Source: Amia ocellicauda (lineage: Eukaryota; Chordata; Actinopteri; Amiiformes; Amiidae). Taken from it: a DNA stretch of 64,000 nt. A program made the position numbers and the translations under genes. The stretch spans positions 17,171,749 through 17,235,748 of the forward strand of contig NC_089858.1 in assembly GCF_036373705.1 (NCBI RefSeq), written 5' to 3'. The notes under the pieces are model-generated. The model worked only from the letters and a program-made list of their open reading frames with translations. It was not told the DNA's origin and ran no database searches. Shown here piece by piece: positions 33,558 to 45,846 of the stretch; positions within the stretch are counted from its first letter, which is position 1; each line of letters opens with the position of its first letter.

Positions 33558-36500
33558 TAAAGATAAAGTTTTATTTTCGGATTAAATATGTCCGCGCATA
33601 CACAATAAAACTGTGTTTTTTATATCGGCAGCTAATGCTAACAAGCCCATGTAGGTTTTTGAAATCAGTAAAATACATCCATATTTGTACTGAAAACACA
33701 CTATTGCGTTAGTACTTTATTTACCCTTGTTTTTAGACACCTTATCTACAGTTTGTGTTACATTCAACACAATGTTTCTACACTGTTGATATACAGATGT
33801 GCAGACCCATTTTACGAGGTGCAGATGCAGATAGATGATTAAAATAATAATAATAATAATAATAATAATTAAAATAAACAAGTATTTTGGATTAGTGGGC
33901 ACTTCTAGGCTACACATGCCCATATGCACGTATGTTTGTGTGTGGGTATCAGTCTATCTATTGGTATATCTTTCCTTCTTTCCTTCTTTCTTTCTTTCTC
34001 TCTTTATGGCTACAAGTGGAAAGAACTCGGACTTCATCCTCTATGTGTATACACAAAGGTTTGTGTTAATGTTACACGCAGTACGTGTGTTTGCACATCC
34101 GTTTATTCGCAGCGCTTAAACGCTGCACACATACATATACACATACATGCACGCACACACAAATGCCGCTGAGTGCTGGGTGACAGGCACACGGGGGTCC
34201 TGGGGGGCGCTGCCAGGCCCGGTGCTGCACCCCCACCCGACCCACTGTTTGAAAAGAGCTGAGGCTGCGTGTGGACAGACCCAGCACAGACATGAGATTA
34301 CCAGTGGAGAGATAAGGCTTCATGGATAAAGACAAACAAACACACAAGCACTTGTTACACTTGGGTGTGTTTTTGATATTCATATTGCACTTGTATTAGT
34401 GCTTATTCTAGTTTGCGCTTTAGTTTAAAACAGGAGCTGATGTAGTTTCCCGGTTCCACTAAAACCGGGTCAGTGATGCTTTATTTGCGATTTTCCAACC
34501 CAGCGGTGTACCTAGATTTCTTTCTCCAAGGGGGCGAATCAATGAAACACCAGCATGACACCAGTCAAAGTTTCCAGAGCGACTCCCAGGTGGAAATGCT
34601 ATGGGGTTGTATAGGGTGAAATGAGTGTGTGATACCACAGTATTACACCACACCGCATTACTGCTGTGGCAGGGGACAGAAGAGCCGCAGCCTCTTCATT
34701 TTGAGAATTAACTGAGTCTAGCTGTCAAGTTCAAGGTTTTTGGTTTGTTTGTGATAGTGTCGCATGATCATTCAGGGCTGCGATATTCTGCAATAAAGTG
34801 CACAAGCCCATGCCACTTGAGTATCTTGGGCATCATGACGTAATGCTGGAATACACTAATCCCACATTTTCCGCGACTACTATATCCATAGGTTTATAAA
34901 TCATAAAACAGGTCTGTAATTTAACCGGCGAGTGGCCTAATTGAATCTGCTCAGTCTTATATTTCTCTGGCCCCATACATCATATGCCACTGTTTTCAAT
35001 TCCACATGAAAGAATAATATCTTATTTACAAATAGAAATTGTTTAGATCTTCACTCTTTACTTCAGCATACATTTATAACTGGTTAAATAGACAGTGCGC
35101 ACTTGTGACATCCAGGCCCGTAACGGGGTTGGTTGTCACAATCATATCTATTGCCTTTTTAACAAACTGAACACCAGGTAAAACATAAAATGTGTAATAC
35201 AATATACATATCTCGAGAATTTGACATGAACCATAAAATAATTGAAAAGAATGTTTTCTTTGCTCTTGACAGTTTTACTTTCACTGCCTCCATAAGCCTT
35301 CATTTTAACTGGCCTAATCCCTTCTGTGATCTGTTTCTGCCCAGGGAGCAGGTTGACATTGACCTGGTGTGCCATCTAGTGGTCAGAAAATAGCAGTACA
35401 TGTAGCAGTGCATTTAGGTAGTTTATAACTTTAAAAGAAGCCTTTCATATTATTATTTTTTACAATGTTTTTTAAACATGGGTGCTCAAAGATTAGGGGC
35501 TTTTGGAATGCTTGGGTAGATTGGTTGTTCTAAACTGCCCTGTAGTTGAGCATTTTGAGTTTGCGTGTGCATGTGCATGCGTGTGTGTGTACGTGTGCGT
35601 GTGCATGTATGTGTGCGTGTGCTTTTGTGTTGCCCTGTGATGGACTGGCATCTGGTCCAGTTTTGTTTCTTGAACGTGAGAATCACGCTGCAGACTGTGA
35701 CCAAAGTACCGTGTCTTGTCAAAAGTCTTCTACATGCCCAATATATTGTTACAGCCCAACCTGTCTTCAGTTCTAGTGCCTCAAGTGTATTTTGCAAATT
35801 ACATTTAAGCTTATGTAACATCCTGTTTTCCAACAATTAACTTATTCTGTGAAAACTTCACCATGTGCAGAAACACTTCTTTTAGCATACGTGGAACTGA
35901 CTACTATTTTGTTTTCATGGTAAATTTTGAAATAAATGTATATATGATGAAAATAAGAGAAATTATTAAGAGTACGTTTTATGAGTAAATTGCATTAATG
36001 AGGTGGTCCCGCTCAAGGGCCAGACCCAGAGCTGCAGTTAATACAGTTAATGGACACCTCAGCAATTATGTAACAGTATTTAATGATCTACTATCAATGC
36101 ATTACATTGCAAACCTTTTTCTTTATGGCTTTGTGTCAGTGATTTGAAAATCCGAGTCTGTTCCCAAAAGCATAATGAGCTTATAATTCAGTTTAGAGTC
36201 ATTTCTGTGACTACCAGTGGTTCTTGAGGGCTCAATTAAGTAATTGACAACTCAGTTGAAATGAAAACCACCAGGGCATGGGGTCTCCAGGACTAGGATT
36301 GAGAACCAGTGGACTAGACATTTGATTTCAAGACATGTTGGCCATTATTCATAGTTATGTAGTCTACAGTGAAGTCTTGAAGCCAGGCCTCCCAGTCCCA
36401 AAGGATCCAGGTGCCGATGCAACAATAGGAGACATTTTAACAATGCGTTTTAAGGAATGCCTCGTGGTGTGAAAGCCTCTTGGGATTTTTCTCTGCCAGG

Positions 36501-36903
36501 CAGTGAAAGAGACCTGAACATACTCCTAAAATAAAAACTGATCTCAAAACCAAAGGGATGAGAAATTGTAGATTTTGAACCAGCTTGCAGACAATATGTT
36601 TTTAATCGCAACAGATGACAATAAAAATAGATTGATATGGTTTGTACGCAATAGATATTTTAGATACACAATTTATAAAGATTTAGTCAATACATATTCA
36701 CTCTCTGGCAAAACAAGCTGACTATAAGTTACACCAGCAACTGTATTACAAATGTAGATGCAGCATTCTCTGCCACTTTAACACAAACAATACAATTTTG
36801 TCTGGGTTTAACACATGGGTCTCTGCCACTGTGATATGGAATATCAGGATAAAACAAAAACAAAACCCATAAGAAAAGGACCAGCAGATAAAACAAAATG
36901 GCT
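33558..36903. other. Intergenic region between NLRC5 and CETP
   Basis: No gene recognised. It holds (AAT)n at about 33842-33870, a CTTT/CTTC run at about 33970-34000, a GC-rich patch at about 34190-34270, GT-rich alternation at about 35560-35630, and a MITE at 36215. The long open frames here are not supported by any conserved block. Confidence 0.5.
36215..36311. mobile_element. About 100-bp MITE-like element with CAGTGGTTCT ends
   Basis: CAGTGGTTCTTGAGG at the left pairs with the complement of GGATTGAGAACCAGTG at the right. This resembles short hAT-type elements common in fish. It lies in the NLRC5-CETP intergenic region. Confidence 0.4.
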
Positions 36904-36909
36904 TTTAAT
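36904..36909 (-). terminator. cetp: Candidate CETP poly(A) signal (ATTAAA)
   Basis: The minus strand reads ATTAAA about 125 nt after the CETP stop codon at 37034. No AATAAA was found closer. Usage is inferred. Confidence 0.4.
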
Positions 36910-37033
36910 TAGTTGAGACATTGTTTTAAAAGAGACAAACAAGAAGAAAAGAATATACAGTATGTTTATATTTCTTTGCAGTCCAGTCCTTTCAGTTAAA
37001 GCACTGTTGTTGTGTCTCAGGGGTAAATCAACG

Positions 37034-40000
37034 CTAGTTTTCTTCTGCTGTGCTGGAGGCTGCACTACTCTGCAGAGTTTTTTGGAGAAATTCCACCAGC
37101 AAATGATGAGGAAAACCAAAGTCCAGCTGGACAACGACGTAGCCCTGCAGGGAAACAGACCGTTCATATTCAGTGTACATGCCCAGTGACGGACTGCAGG
37201 AATACCTCAACACACATCTCTGCCACTGTGTCTCTGTCTCCCTCTGTCTGCTTATTGTTTCTTCATTTGTTTGATGCCTATATCCAAGGTGGCTTTCTAT
37301 AAATTATAGTGTGCTTTATACAAATGATGGAAATAAACAAACGAAAGACATTTAGCATTTAGCAGAGCAATTTTGTTATATTTCGCTTGTGCATGAAAAC
37401 AGTCAAACACTCACACTAATAATTTTAAGACCACACTTACCTGTTGTGATATAACCTCAGGATTGATGATATCAAACAGGTGTAGTCCGTGAGAATCCAT
37501 CATTTTGGTCAACCCGGGTTCGAGATCTGATGCAGGAAAAGGAATGTATTATTTAGGGGAAGTAAAGTCTAACACATGAAGCTGGAATGAACAACAGATA
37601 CTGATTTGCCATAACTCTGTCTAGTTGAACCACACACCGTCAGCTTCAGTGAAGGAGAGCTGACACTGTTACTATTAACTATTCAGACATTTACCCGCTT
37701 CCTCCAGCCAGGAAGTCTCACTGGGCAGCGTCAGTGTAGTTTTTGTGGAAAATAACAGAGCACTAAGTAATTTGAACATGCCTGCCCCCTGAGCTTTAAA
37801 GAAGCCTCTCATTAAACGTGGCCCAGAGACAGACCTGCGGAGTGTGACTTACCGGACACCACTTTTGGGATGCCAATCTTTCGTACCACCTCCTTCAGGT
37901 ACTCCACATCCACGTCTTCATCCTAAAGTAAGTAGCAAAAGTGATGCTACGAGTGAATACAAATTTCATATCCCTCTCGAGAGCTCTGTAACCAGAACCA
38001 AAGCATTTGCCATTACTGTCAAGCCAACTAAATCCATTGAAGACTCACCAGCTCTTGCCCTCCGGCGGTCAAGGTTTTTAGGATGACGATCCTAGGGAAG
38101 AAGTCAGACATAATGACTGTGTTAGACGCTGATTTCTACGTTTTCTGACTTTTTGCATGATATATTACCATGGGCCAAATATGAGGCTGTGACACTTTTG
38201 TCCCCTACAAGACTGAAATGCTGTGTACTGTGGATACAAATACAGTAAGGTGCAGTGTGGTGTAGCATGGTAAACATGTGGTAAAGTAATAAATGGTAAT
38301 AAATAGTAAAGTATAGTATGGTGCGACTGCTGGACAGGAGGCTGATACTCACTCTGTCGGCTTGACATCCAGGATCAGTTGCTTGTCAGCGTAAGAGGAT
38401 TGGACAACTACTTCAACCTCCTGCGGCACCAAGTGGACCAAATAAAATGGGGTTGTGCCAAGCGGACAGAAATCTTTTTGTTTTTGTTTTTTTACTTTCA
38501 GATTCAGAACAGACAATGTATACACTTCATATAATCAGTTATAGACTGTATCAGATAGTTCAGGAATATATAAGACCCAAGTTACAATATTACACTATGA
38601 GAGAATAGATTCAATATCTGGGCCCAAAGCTACTGACTGACTGTCCTTCCAAAACCATGAGTGACGGCTGTGGTGTTCTCTCTCGGACCGCTTTCTACAC
38701 TAGAGTAATAAACACAGGCAGAGAGAGGGATAGATATATGGATAGAAACTACAAGTAATCTATGGCTATCAGTCAATCAGACAGCTGACCGTGTGGAAGA
38801 GCAGGGATGGCTCGGGGTCACTGGAGCTGCTTTTCAGCTCTACAGCAGCGACGGTCCTGACACTGGTGCCCTGTGGGGTGGTCCAGAGCTGGGGCGGCAA
38901 CAGGCTCCACATCTTTGCCAGCGGTTGCTCAGAGGACAGGAGCTGACACAGAGTCAAATGCACACAGGCAGATACACACGCAAAAAGACAGAGAAACAGA
39001 CACATACAGACAGACACATGGAGGTAGATGGACGGACAGACAGACAGAGAGAGAGAGACACACAAAGTCACAGACATGGACAAACATCGAGTGACATAAT
39101 CTTGTTCATTACTCTAGATTGTTGAGTCACAGTTCCCGGCTCACTCAAAAAGAAATTCAACTCCAGTCAATCACTGGATTTATGTAAATGTGAAAGAGAT
39201 ACACAAATTATAAAGCTTTTCTTTGTGTTGTTGTTGTTTTGTTCTGTGTATTTAAGCAGAACATATTTCAAATTGCAGGTGGAAAAACAATACTTCAGGC
39301 AAAACACATCCCTAAAATGTCAGGGCTAGTCAAACCAGCCACACGTGCCTCTCTCCAAGCAGATACCCTGACACCCATATCTTTTTATCTTGGATGACGC
39401 TGCAGTTTTTTGTATTTGCTTTATCTACATAAAAAATGTCTGGCTCGGCTGCTGTCGACACTCTCCAACGCGCTCACTCACCTGGCTCACGAGCTGCGGC
39501 GTGGTAGCGTCCAGATTCACGTGGAAAAGATCCTAAACAGAAATAATATAGATTTTGACAATGCACACCTTTTGTATATGTATTTCATTTACAGAAACTC
39601 CACCGTGGCAGAGACCCCACCTCAGGATATTATCTTTTCAACTTTTTAATGTAAATATTTATTATGATTTTTGTTAGAAATGCATTCAAGTGACTTTACA
39701 TGCAGATATCTATTGATTTTTAGTTATGAATGTTCTGCCAGCACCACAGACCTTCAGCTCCTGGCCGACGACGGAGCGAGAGAAGCGCCCGCCCTGGTGA
39801 GCGAAGGACACCAGCCCCTGCAGCACCTGGTCTGAGATCCAGAAGTACAGCATCCGATGCTCGGTCAGCAGCGTGGGGCAGAACCCAGAGTCAACAATGG
39901 GCACCGTGATGTTCATGGCCCTGGCCACTCCCTGTGCATGGTGAGGGGGTTGGGGGGGATGCAAACAAGGGGTAAAACAATTGCATAAACACACTGATGC

Positions 40001-43000
40001 AATTCTAATGTCTGGGAAATTGGAGCAGTAAGACGATCAGCTGTTGCTACTCAAACGGTTATTATTGTTGTAGTATTAGTATTTTCTCTTACAAATGGAG
40101 TCAGAGTCCAGACTCAGGAATCAGCAGGTTTATTACAAAGGCCTTGGGAGAGCCAGGGCACACAGGCCAGTCCTCTATTTTGTTTAACTCTGAATAAGGC
40201 ATTTATACTCCACTGTATATAAGGAACATGCAGACAAAGCAGATTTGAACAGAGACAATGTGCACACAATTCTGCTTTCACATCAACCAGCGTTTGTTAT
40301 TCGGTCAGGAGTTCGGTATCTAGGGCAGAAGTCGACCTTGCAGATGTGGCTGGGGTTCGTACTTATTTAAGAGCTGAGAAGGCTGTTTGCTCATGGCAAT
40401 ACTGTTCACATTGTAGCGTGCTGTATTACAGACACGCAGTCTTTACTAAAGGGCAGAGATTCGGAGTGTAAAGCACAATTAAACTTATGTCTGATCACAG
40501 GTTTTTGAATGGTCATTCTATAATTATAATTATGTTTATTTTTTATATTATATTTAGAACTCAGGCTCACCAGCTCAGACATCCTTTTAACAGCAAAGGC
40601 AGAAGGTAGTTGAGAATAACGGTCAGTAGAGCGGGCAGTAAGATGCACTCCCTCTGCAGGCATGTTGCATTGGCACAGGTACAACGCAGGGGCCTGTTAC
40701 CCCTGACACGGCTGCCTACCTTGTGGTAAGACTCGATGTAGTGGTCGGTCAACTTAGGGGAGGCCGTGAGGGTGATGTCTACCCCTATATCCCCATCGCT
40801 CAGGAATAGCTCTGTGAGATTTGGGAGGAAGGATCATTATTATAAGTCTGTGCGTTGAGCCGAGAGGCAAGCGGCTGTTTAACTATTGTGCACGGGGGGA
40901 CTTTGATTTAATCAGACTTTTTGATTGAATTTGCAGCATTATCTGCAGGCATCTGCTTTGTGTTTATGAATGTACGTGTCAGGGTGTGTATAGGGGTTAT
41001 GGTATTCAAGTGACTTAATAGATCCTGGTGCAAAGCAGTCCCAGTTTTGGTCTGTGTGTGTAAGTGTGTGTGAGTGCCCTCCACAGTCTCTCTGCGCCCT
41101 GCCTGCCTGTGTGACCCACAGCGAGGCATCCTTCAGCAGTGATGGATACCCTACCTGCCCGCTGCTGGATGAATTCCGCCAGGATATCCGCCGCCTTGTT
41201 AATTTCCCTGCAGATCTGCCGGGAAGATACAGACAAAGAACATCTCGCTCATGTGTTCAGCATCCAAAGATCTCACCCATCACTGACCAGCCATGCAGAG
41301 CTGCCTGCTACTAGGTGGATGCAAACTATTTTCTGGCCCATATCACTGAGCTGCCTATTTGTTTAATCCAAGAAAACAAGCAGACAAATGTTAGTCCAGA
41401 AGGTGGCAGTGTTGAGTTACAGGCCATGTGAGTGAGTGAGTGAATGTTTATGGATTTTCCTGATTTTATGAGCAAGTCTAAAACAAACAAAAAAACTCAG
41501 GTCAGTTTCTTACCTGCCTACCGACGGTCCTTTTAACTGTAAACATCACAAAATCTGTAAACATTCTCTTTATCCATCCTGGCCTGTAATAATGAAAAGA
41601 ACAAACAAATATAAATTATAAACTTGGAATTAGAATTAAAACAGCAGGATAAACAGTATCATATTTTGTGATCTCTCTGTGGTGAATCAATCTATGGTGC
41701 ATCAGCCATATTTCCCCTGATGAAAGGTGCAGGCCAACTTACTGCCGGTCCCCCTGGAGGTGCAGCTGCAGCTTGTGGAAGTTGATAGAGCAGCCAGTGG
41801 TGTCTGCAGCAACCCGGTCATTACTGCAGTCTGGAGGAGACAAGAGGACGGGGGGTTAGAGCCAGAGAGCAGCAGGAACCTGCAGGGAGGCCTCTTAGCT
41901 CCCTGCAGCAGAGGGTGGGGGGAAGGTGAGGGTCCAGATTTAACTGAAAGGTAGACTGAGATGTGACGTCAAGTTTGCACTCACACAGATCGGTTGGAAT
42001 TTTGAGATCCACGTGAGATTCCAATTCAAAATCCACAAACGACCCCATGTCAAACCTGTTGAGGCAAGATGTACAGGTTACTCGAAGTACAGCTCCCTCT
42101 GCGGCTGCACGGCTCGTGTGTAGAGTGACAGGCGAGGAGCGGTACTCACAGCCAGTTTCCATAACCATACTTTAGAGTGCCATTGAAGGTGACACTGATG
42201 CTTGCAATGTCAATCAGCACGTCGTTGTCCTGCCTCAGCTCCACTTCACTCTTTCCAATTGAGAGGTTGTGGATCTCCAAACTGTTAGAGAAAAAATTGT
42301 AAAATCCTAAAGGGCTGAATTGTAAATAGTTTACACATATAGCAATATAAAGATACAAAGATAGATGTCCACAAGAAGCCTTCTGTCAAAACTGCTTCTT
42401 GTTTGTTATACAATATATAAGGACACACACTCAAAGAATAAGGGGTGATTTGGAACACTTACTTGTTTAAACCGTAGTAAACCTTCCCAATGAACAGGAT
42501 GTATTTTTCTCCTTTCATGTCAGGGTACCTGGCATGCTGAAACGCAGCCTGGATGACATTAGTGGTCTGTTCATTCACTGCAACGACAAACAGCCTTCCT
42601 TCAGCCACCCAGATCGGGTTAATGAGAGAATAAATAAATGGATAAAAAGCCTGACAGATTATTTGAAAGAAAATACAGTGTTAATTGTTAATTTAAATGC
42701 ACCTTATCACTCCGTCTTTCTGTCCCGTGTGTCTACGTATAGAGACTGAGCGTACCTGCTGGCATGGGAGACTGTGAATGTATGACGCTCATCTTCAGAT
42801 CAGTTCTTATGGAAGTGTTCACAGCATTTGAACGGATTGGTTTAAATTAACTTTGCATAAGGAAACACGTGCCCCTTCATGAAAGCAATGAGTGAAGTGG
42901 ACACATACCTGCAGGCTTCTCAGGAGGACTTCTACAGACGCACTTACCCCACTTTCTCCAACCATACTACTGCAAACTGTCTGTCCTACTTAGAATCCAA

Positions 43001-43292
43001 CACCGATGCAAAATGCTAAACAGACCATCAATGGTTAAAACTAGGAAATTGGATTGATGGGCACGAATCCAATTCAGGTTGTTAAAATGGAGCCGGTACC
43101 ATCAGAGACTGAGTGAGCATTGGCTGGCAGCAGTCCCTGTAGACTGGCCACAGACGTCCTGTACTCACACACAAGGGCGGCCGGCTTGGTGATCCTGCAG
43201 GCGATCCCTGTGGCTTTAAAGGCGGCATCCTGGTTGTCCAGACAAGCCAGACACATACCGGCGAAGCACCACAGCAACACGATGGGGAACAT
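37034..43292 (-). CDS. cetp: CETP, cholesteryl ester transfer protein (complete, 16 exons)
   Basis: CETP is a secreted BPI/LBP-family protein that swaps cholesteryl esters and triglycerides between lipoproteins. Exons: 43292-43169, 42577-42463, 42281-42150, 42055-41985, 41830-41743, 41583-41514, 41215-41155, 40811-40720, 39931-39752, 39532-39482, 38942-38790, 38420-38353, 38091-38049, 37922-37853, 37526-37441, 37144-37034. They total 1515 bp (504 residues; human precursor 493) and all phases join. The signal peptide is MFPIVLLWCFAGMCLAC. Matching blocks are CRITKPAALV, FNGTLKYGYG, RMLYFWISDQVL, LFDIINPEVI and the C-terminal lipid-binding helix FGFPHHLLVEFLQ. The Cys pair that forms the human disulfide is kept (YCSND in exon 5, ICREIN in exon 7). 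N-glycosylation sequons include NGT (exon 3) and NIT (exon 9). Confidence 0.95.
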
Positions 43293-45846
43293 CTTCTCTA
43301 CAATGCACAAGACGCACCCAGCAGCTGACTGACCCAGCCCAGAGCACAGCACACAGACAGGGGCCTCTACGCTGGGAGCCCTCCTCCGCAGAGGAAATGT
43401 GACGTGCAGCCCCCTCTCCCCCGGGTCGGGGGGCGGCTGCAAAGGCTCATGTTTCTCGGCACCGGGGCTGTTTGTTTAAGGAGCCTGGAGGAGCAGAGCG
43501 GTTGTACATTCTGTTGACAGAAGCGTGGGGATGCTGACTGGAAGGTGGTGAAGATCTCTTCTCTGAGAAGATAAAAGTCTGTCGAAAAATTGTGTAAGTA
43601 GGGAACATTTGTGCAATGCACTAATTAAAGGGGTTAATTATTACTTGCTTGCGATGGACACTGGACATGTACTCATTAGCCCACTGGAAGCTTTTACAGA
43701 TTCTGCGCCATTCAAATTCTACACATTTAAGCTTAATGGTGTCGACTCTTAAAGCTCCTGCAAATTGGGGGAAATTGTGGAATAGATCACTTATGTTCAT
43801 GCAGTATCAACGATCAGCCTGTATTAAAAATATAGTCATCAAGATGCAGTACCCATGATGACCAAAGCAAGGGGGGCACGGCCTTTGCTCAGGCCTGATC
43901 CTCTTTGTGCTCACTAGATACCCTGCAGATAGCCCTGGTCCCATCCATACTATTGTTTCCCAGAATTTAAGGAAGATTGGAGTTCAGAAGGTGAATAACA
44001 CAGAGTAACCCCTCTCTGGCTTCTACAGGTCATTGAACTGCAGAAGTCACAGTAGGATGAGGGGCTGAGCCAATTGGCTTCTGAAGGGAACTTAAAACCA
44101 AAACCAAAAGACTGTAAGGAAAGGAAAAGCAGGTCTATAAACACACACTTGCAAGGATGCTATAATTGGCAACTTTACTGGGTGACAGCCTGCATGTTGG
44201 GCACCGAACTAAGTTCTTGGTGAGCTCAACGTTCTGTTTATTGATTAGAGTAACATAGTTTACACTTCCCCTGGGAGATCAATTTTAATAAGGGATTTAA
44301 ACTGAACTGCTGCCCTTTCATTACAAAAAGCAGGGGATGTCTAATGTTTCAAGGGTAAAGGATAAAAATAAAGATGGTCATGAAAGTTTTTTTTTTTTTT
44401 AAACCCACGATGGCTGACATGCTGTTCCTTCATTACCTGGCTGGGAATATCTTGCTTTGAAGTCTCCATTTTGAATTAAAAACTGTTCTAGAAGCAAGAC
44501 AAGTCTCAGGCAAAATTGCACCCGGGATGGGGAGAGAGTGAAACGCTTTTCCACTACACAGTGTATATCCTCTTAATAATCACCATGACATTCAGTTCAA
44601 ATATGCAAGTGACCCTGATGCCTTACAGTCATACATGCCTGGGAACCACCAACTGAACACAAGGTTAAATAAACACTGGAGATGCCGAGGGTGACCGTAG
44701 AAGTGGAGCTCTCAAGTACGGGAGCAGGGACCGAGACCGTAAGTCAAAATAAACACATCCACATTCACACATTGTTCAGCACAGTGGTGCAGGTCTGATA
44801 AGGGGCTGTGTTTTATAACCAACACACCTCTGCTTGGCCACACCAACACATTCTTTATAACAGGAGAAGACGAAGGAGGAGAGATACAAGAAATGCATTT
44901 ATTTAATAAATCTTCCACAAATATATATTTTAATAGCAATTATAAAGTGGTTCTATGGTACAAGCCAGGCAACACTGCTCATTAAGAAGCCTCATCAATT
45001 TACAAGGGTAAGGTCACAAATTACACTCAGTGTAGGTCTGTGATTTTCCAAGAAACCATCCCAAAAGGAATAAGGATTGCACTTGCATGTATACAAAGTT
45101 TAGATATACACACAAAAACATAATTCCAAAGATTTAACAGGTTTTCAATTACTATAATTTTTTTAATTTTTTTTAAACAAACATATACAGGTACAGGACC
45201 ATAATCCCCCTTTCTTCCTGTAAGCTTCATATTTTGAGCCAGAAGACACTAGTGAATGGCTCAGTCCATTGGTCATTAACAAGAATAAGATGTCTTGGAG
45301 AGACACAGGGAAATTCTGCAGGATGTATTTACTTCCAATTACCAGCCTCTTACTTCAGGCCTTTCCACCTAAAAGTCCTTCTGCAGACAGAGCCGTTGAT
45401 GGGGAGCACAAGGCAGAATTCGTCGTATCTAAACAGCATTTTGTACAGCAGCATTATAAGGAAAAAGGGGGAGGGGGGAGGTGTCGAACTGATTCTCCTT
45501 TCTACATAAAGTGCTCTTCTCCAACTGTACAACCATTTCTGATATTTCCATTGCCTGCACATATTTACATTATTTACAATATTGCAACAGGGACATTAAC
45601 AATTTATTTCCAGCCAATGACAGGCAAGCATTGTGGCTTCTGAGGAAATGGGATTTTTTCTTTTTTTTTCTTAAATACACATGTCAAAGGGAAGACTCTT
45701 CCAGCACAGGAGACTTCTTCCTGAAGGCCAGGGAATTCATCAGGAAAGGCATTTCAACCCGAGGCCGTGCAGTCCTGCCCAATGTTGATACATCTTTACA
45801 ATGATGCTCAAGGTTACCCTGCGGAGGCCCGGGGCTCGGGGCCTGG
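43293..45846. other. CETP upstream flank and HERPUD1 3' UTR
   Basis: On the minus strand AATAAA signals for HERPUD1 lie at 45608-45603 and 44903-44898; the second would give a 3' UTR of about 950 nt. The CETP-proximal 43293-43470 is GC-rich, with a CCGCCCCCCG box and a CACGTCA motif on the minus strand. No other gene is seen. Confidence 0.5.
43633..43644. promoter_or_regulatory. HNF1-like site upstream of CETP
   Basis: GTTAATTATTAC matches 11 of 13 positions of the HNF1 consensus GTTAATNATTAAC. It lies about 340 bp upstream of the CETP ATG. A liver-type regulator fits CETP expression, but the match is by eye only. Confidence 0.35.
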
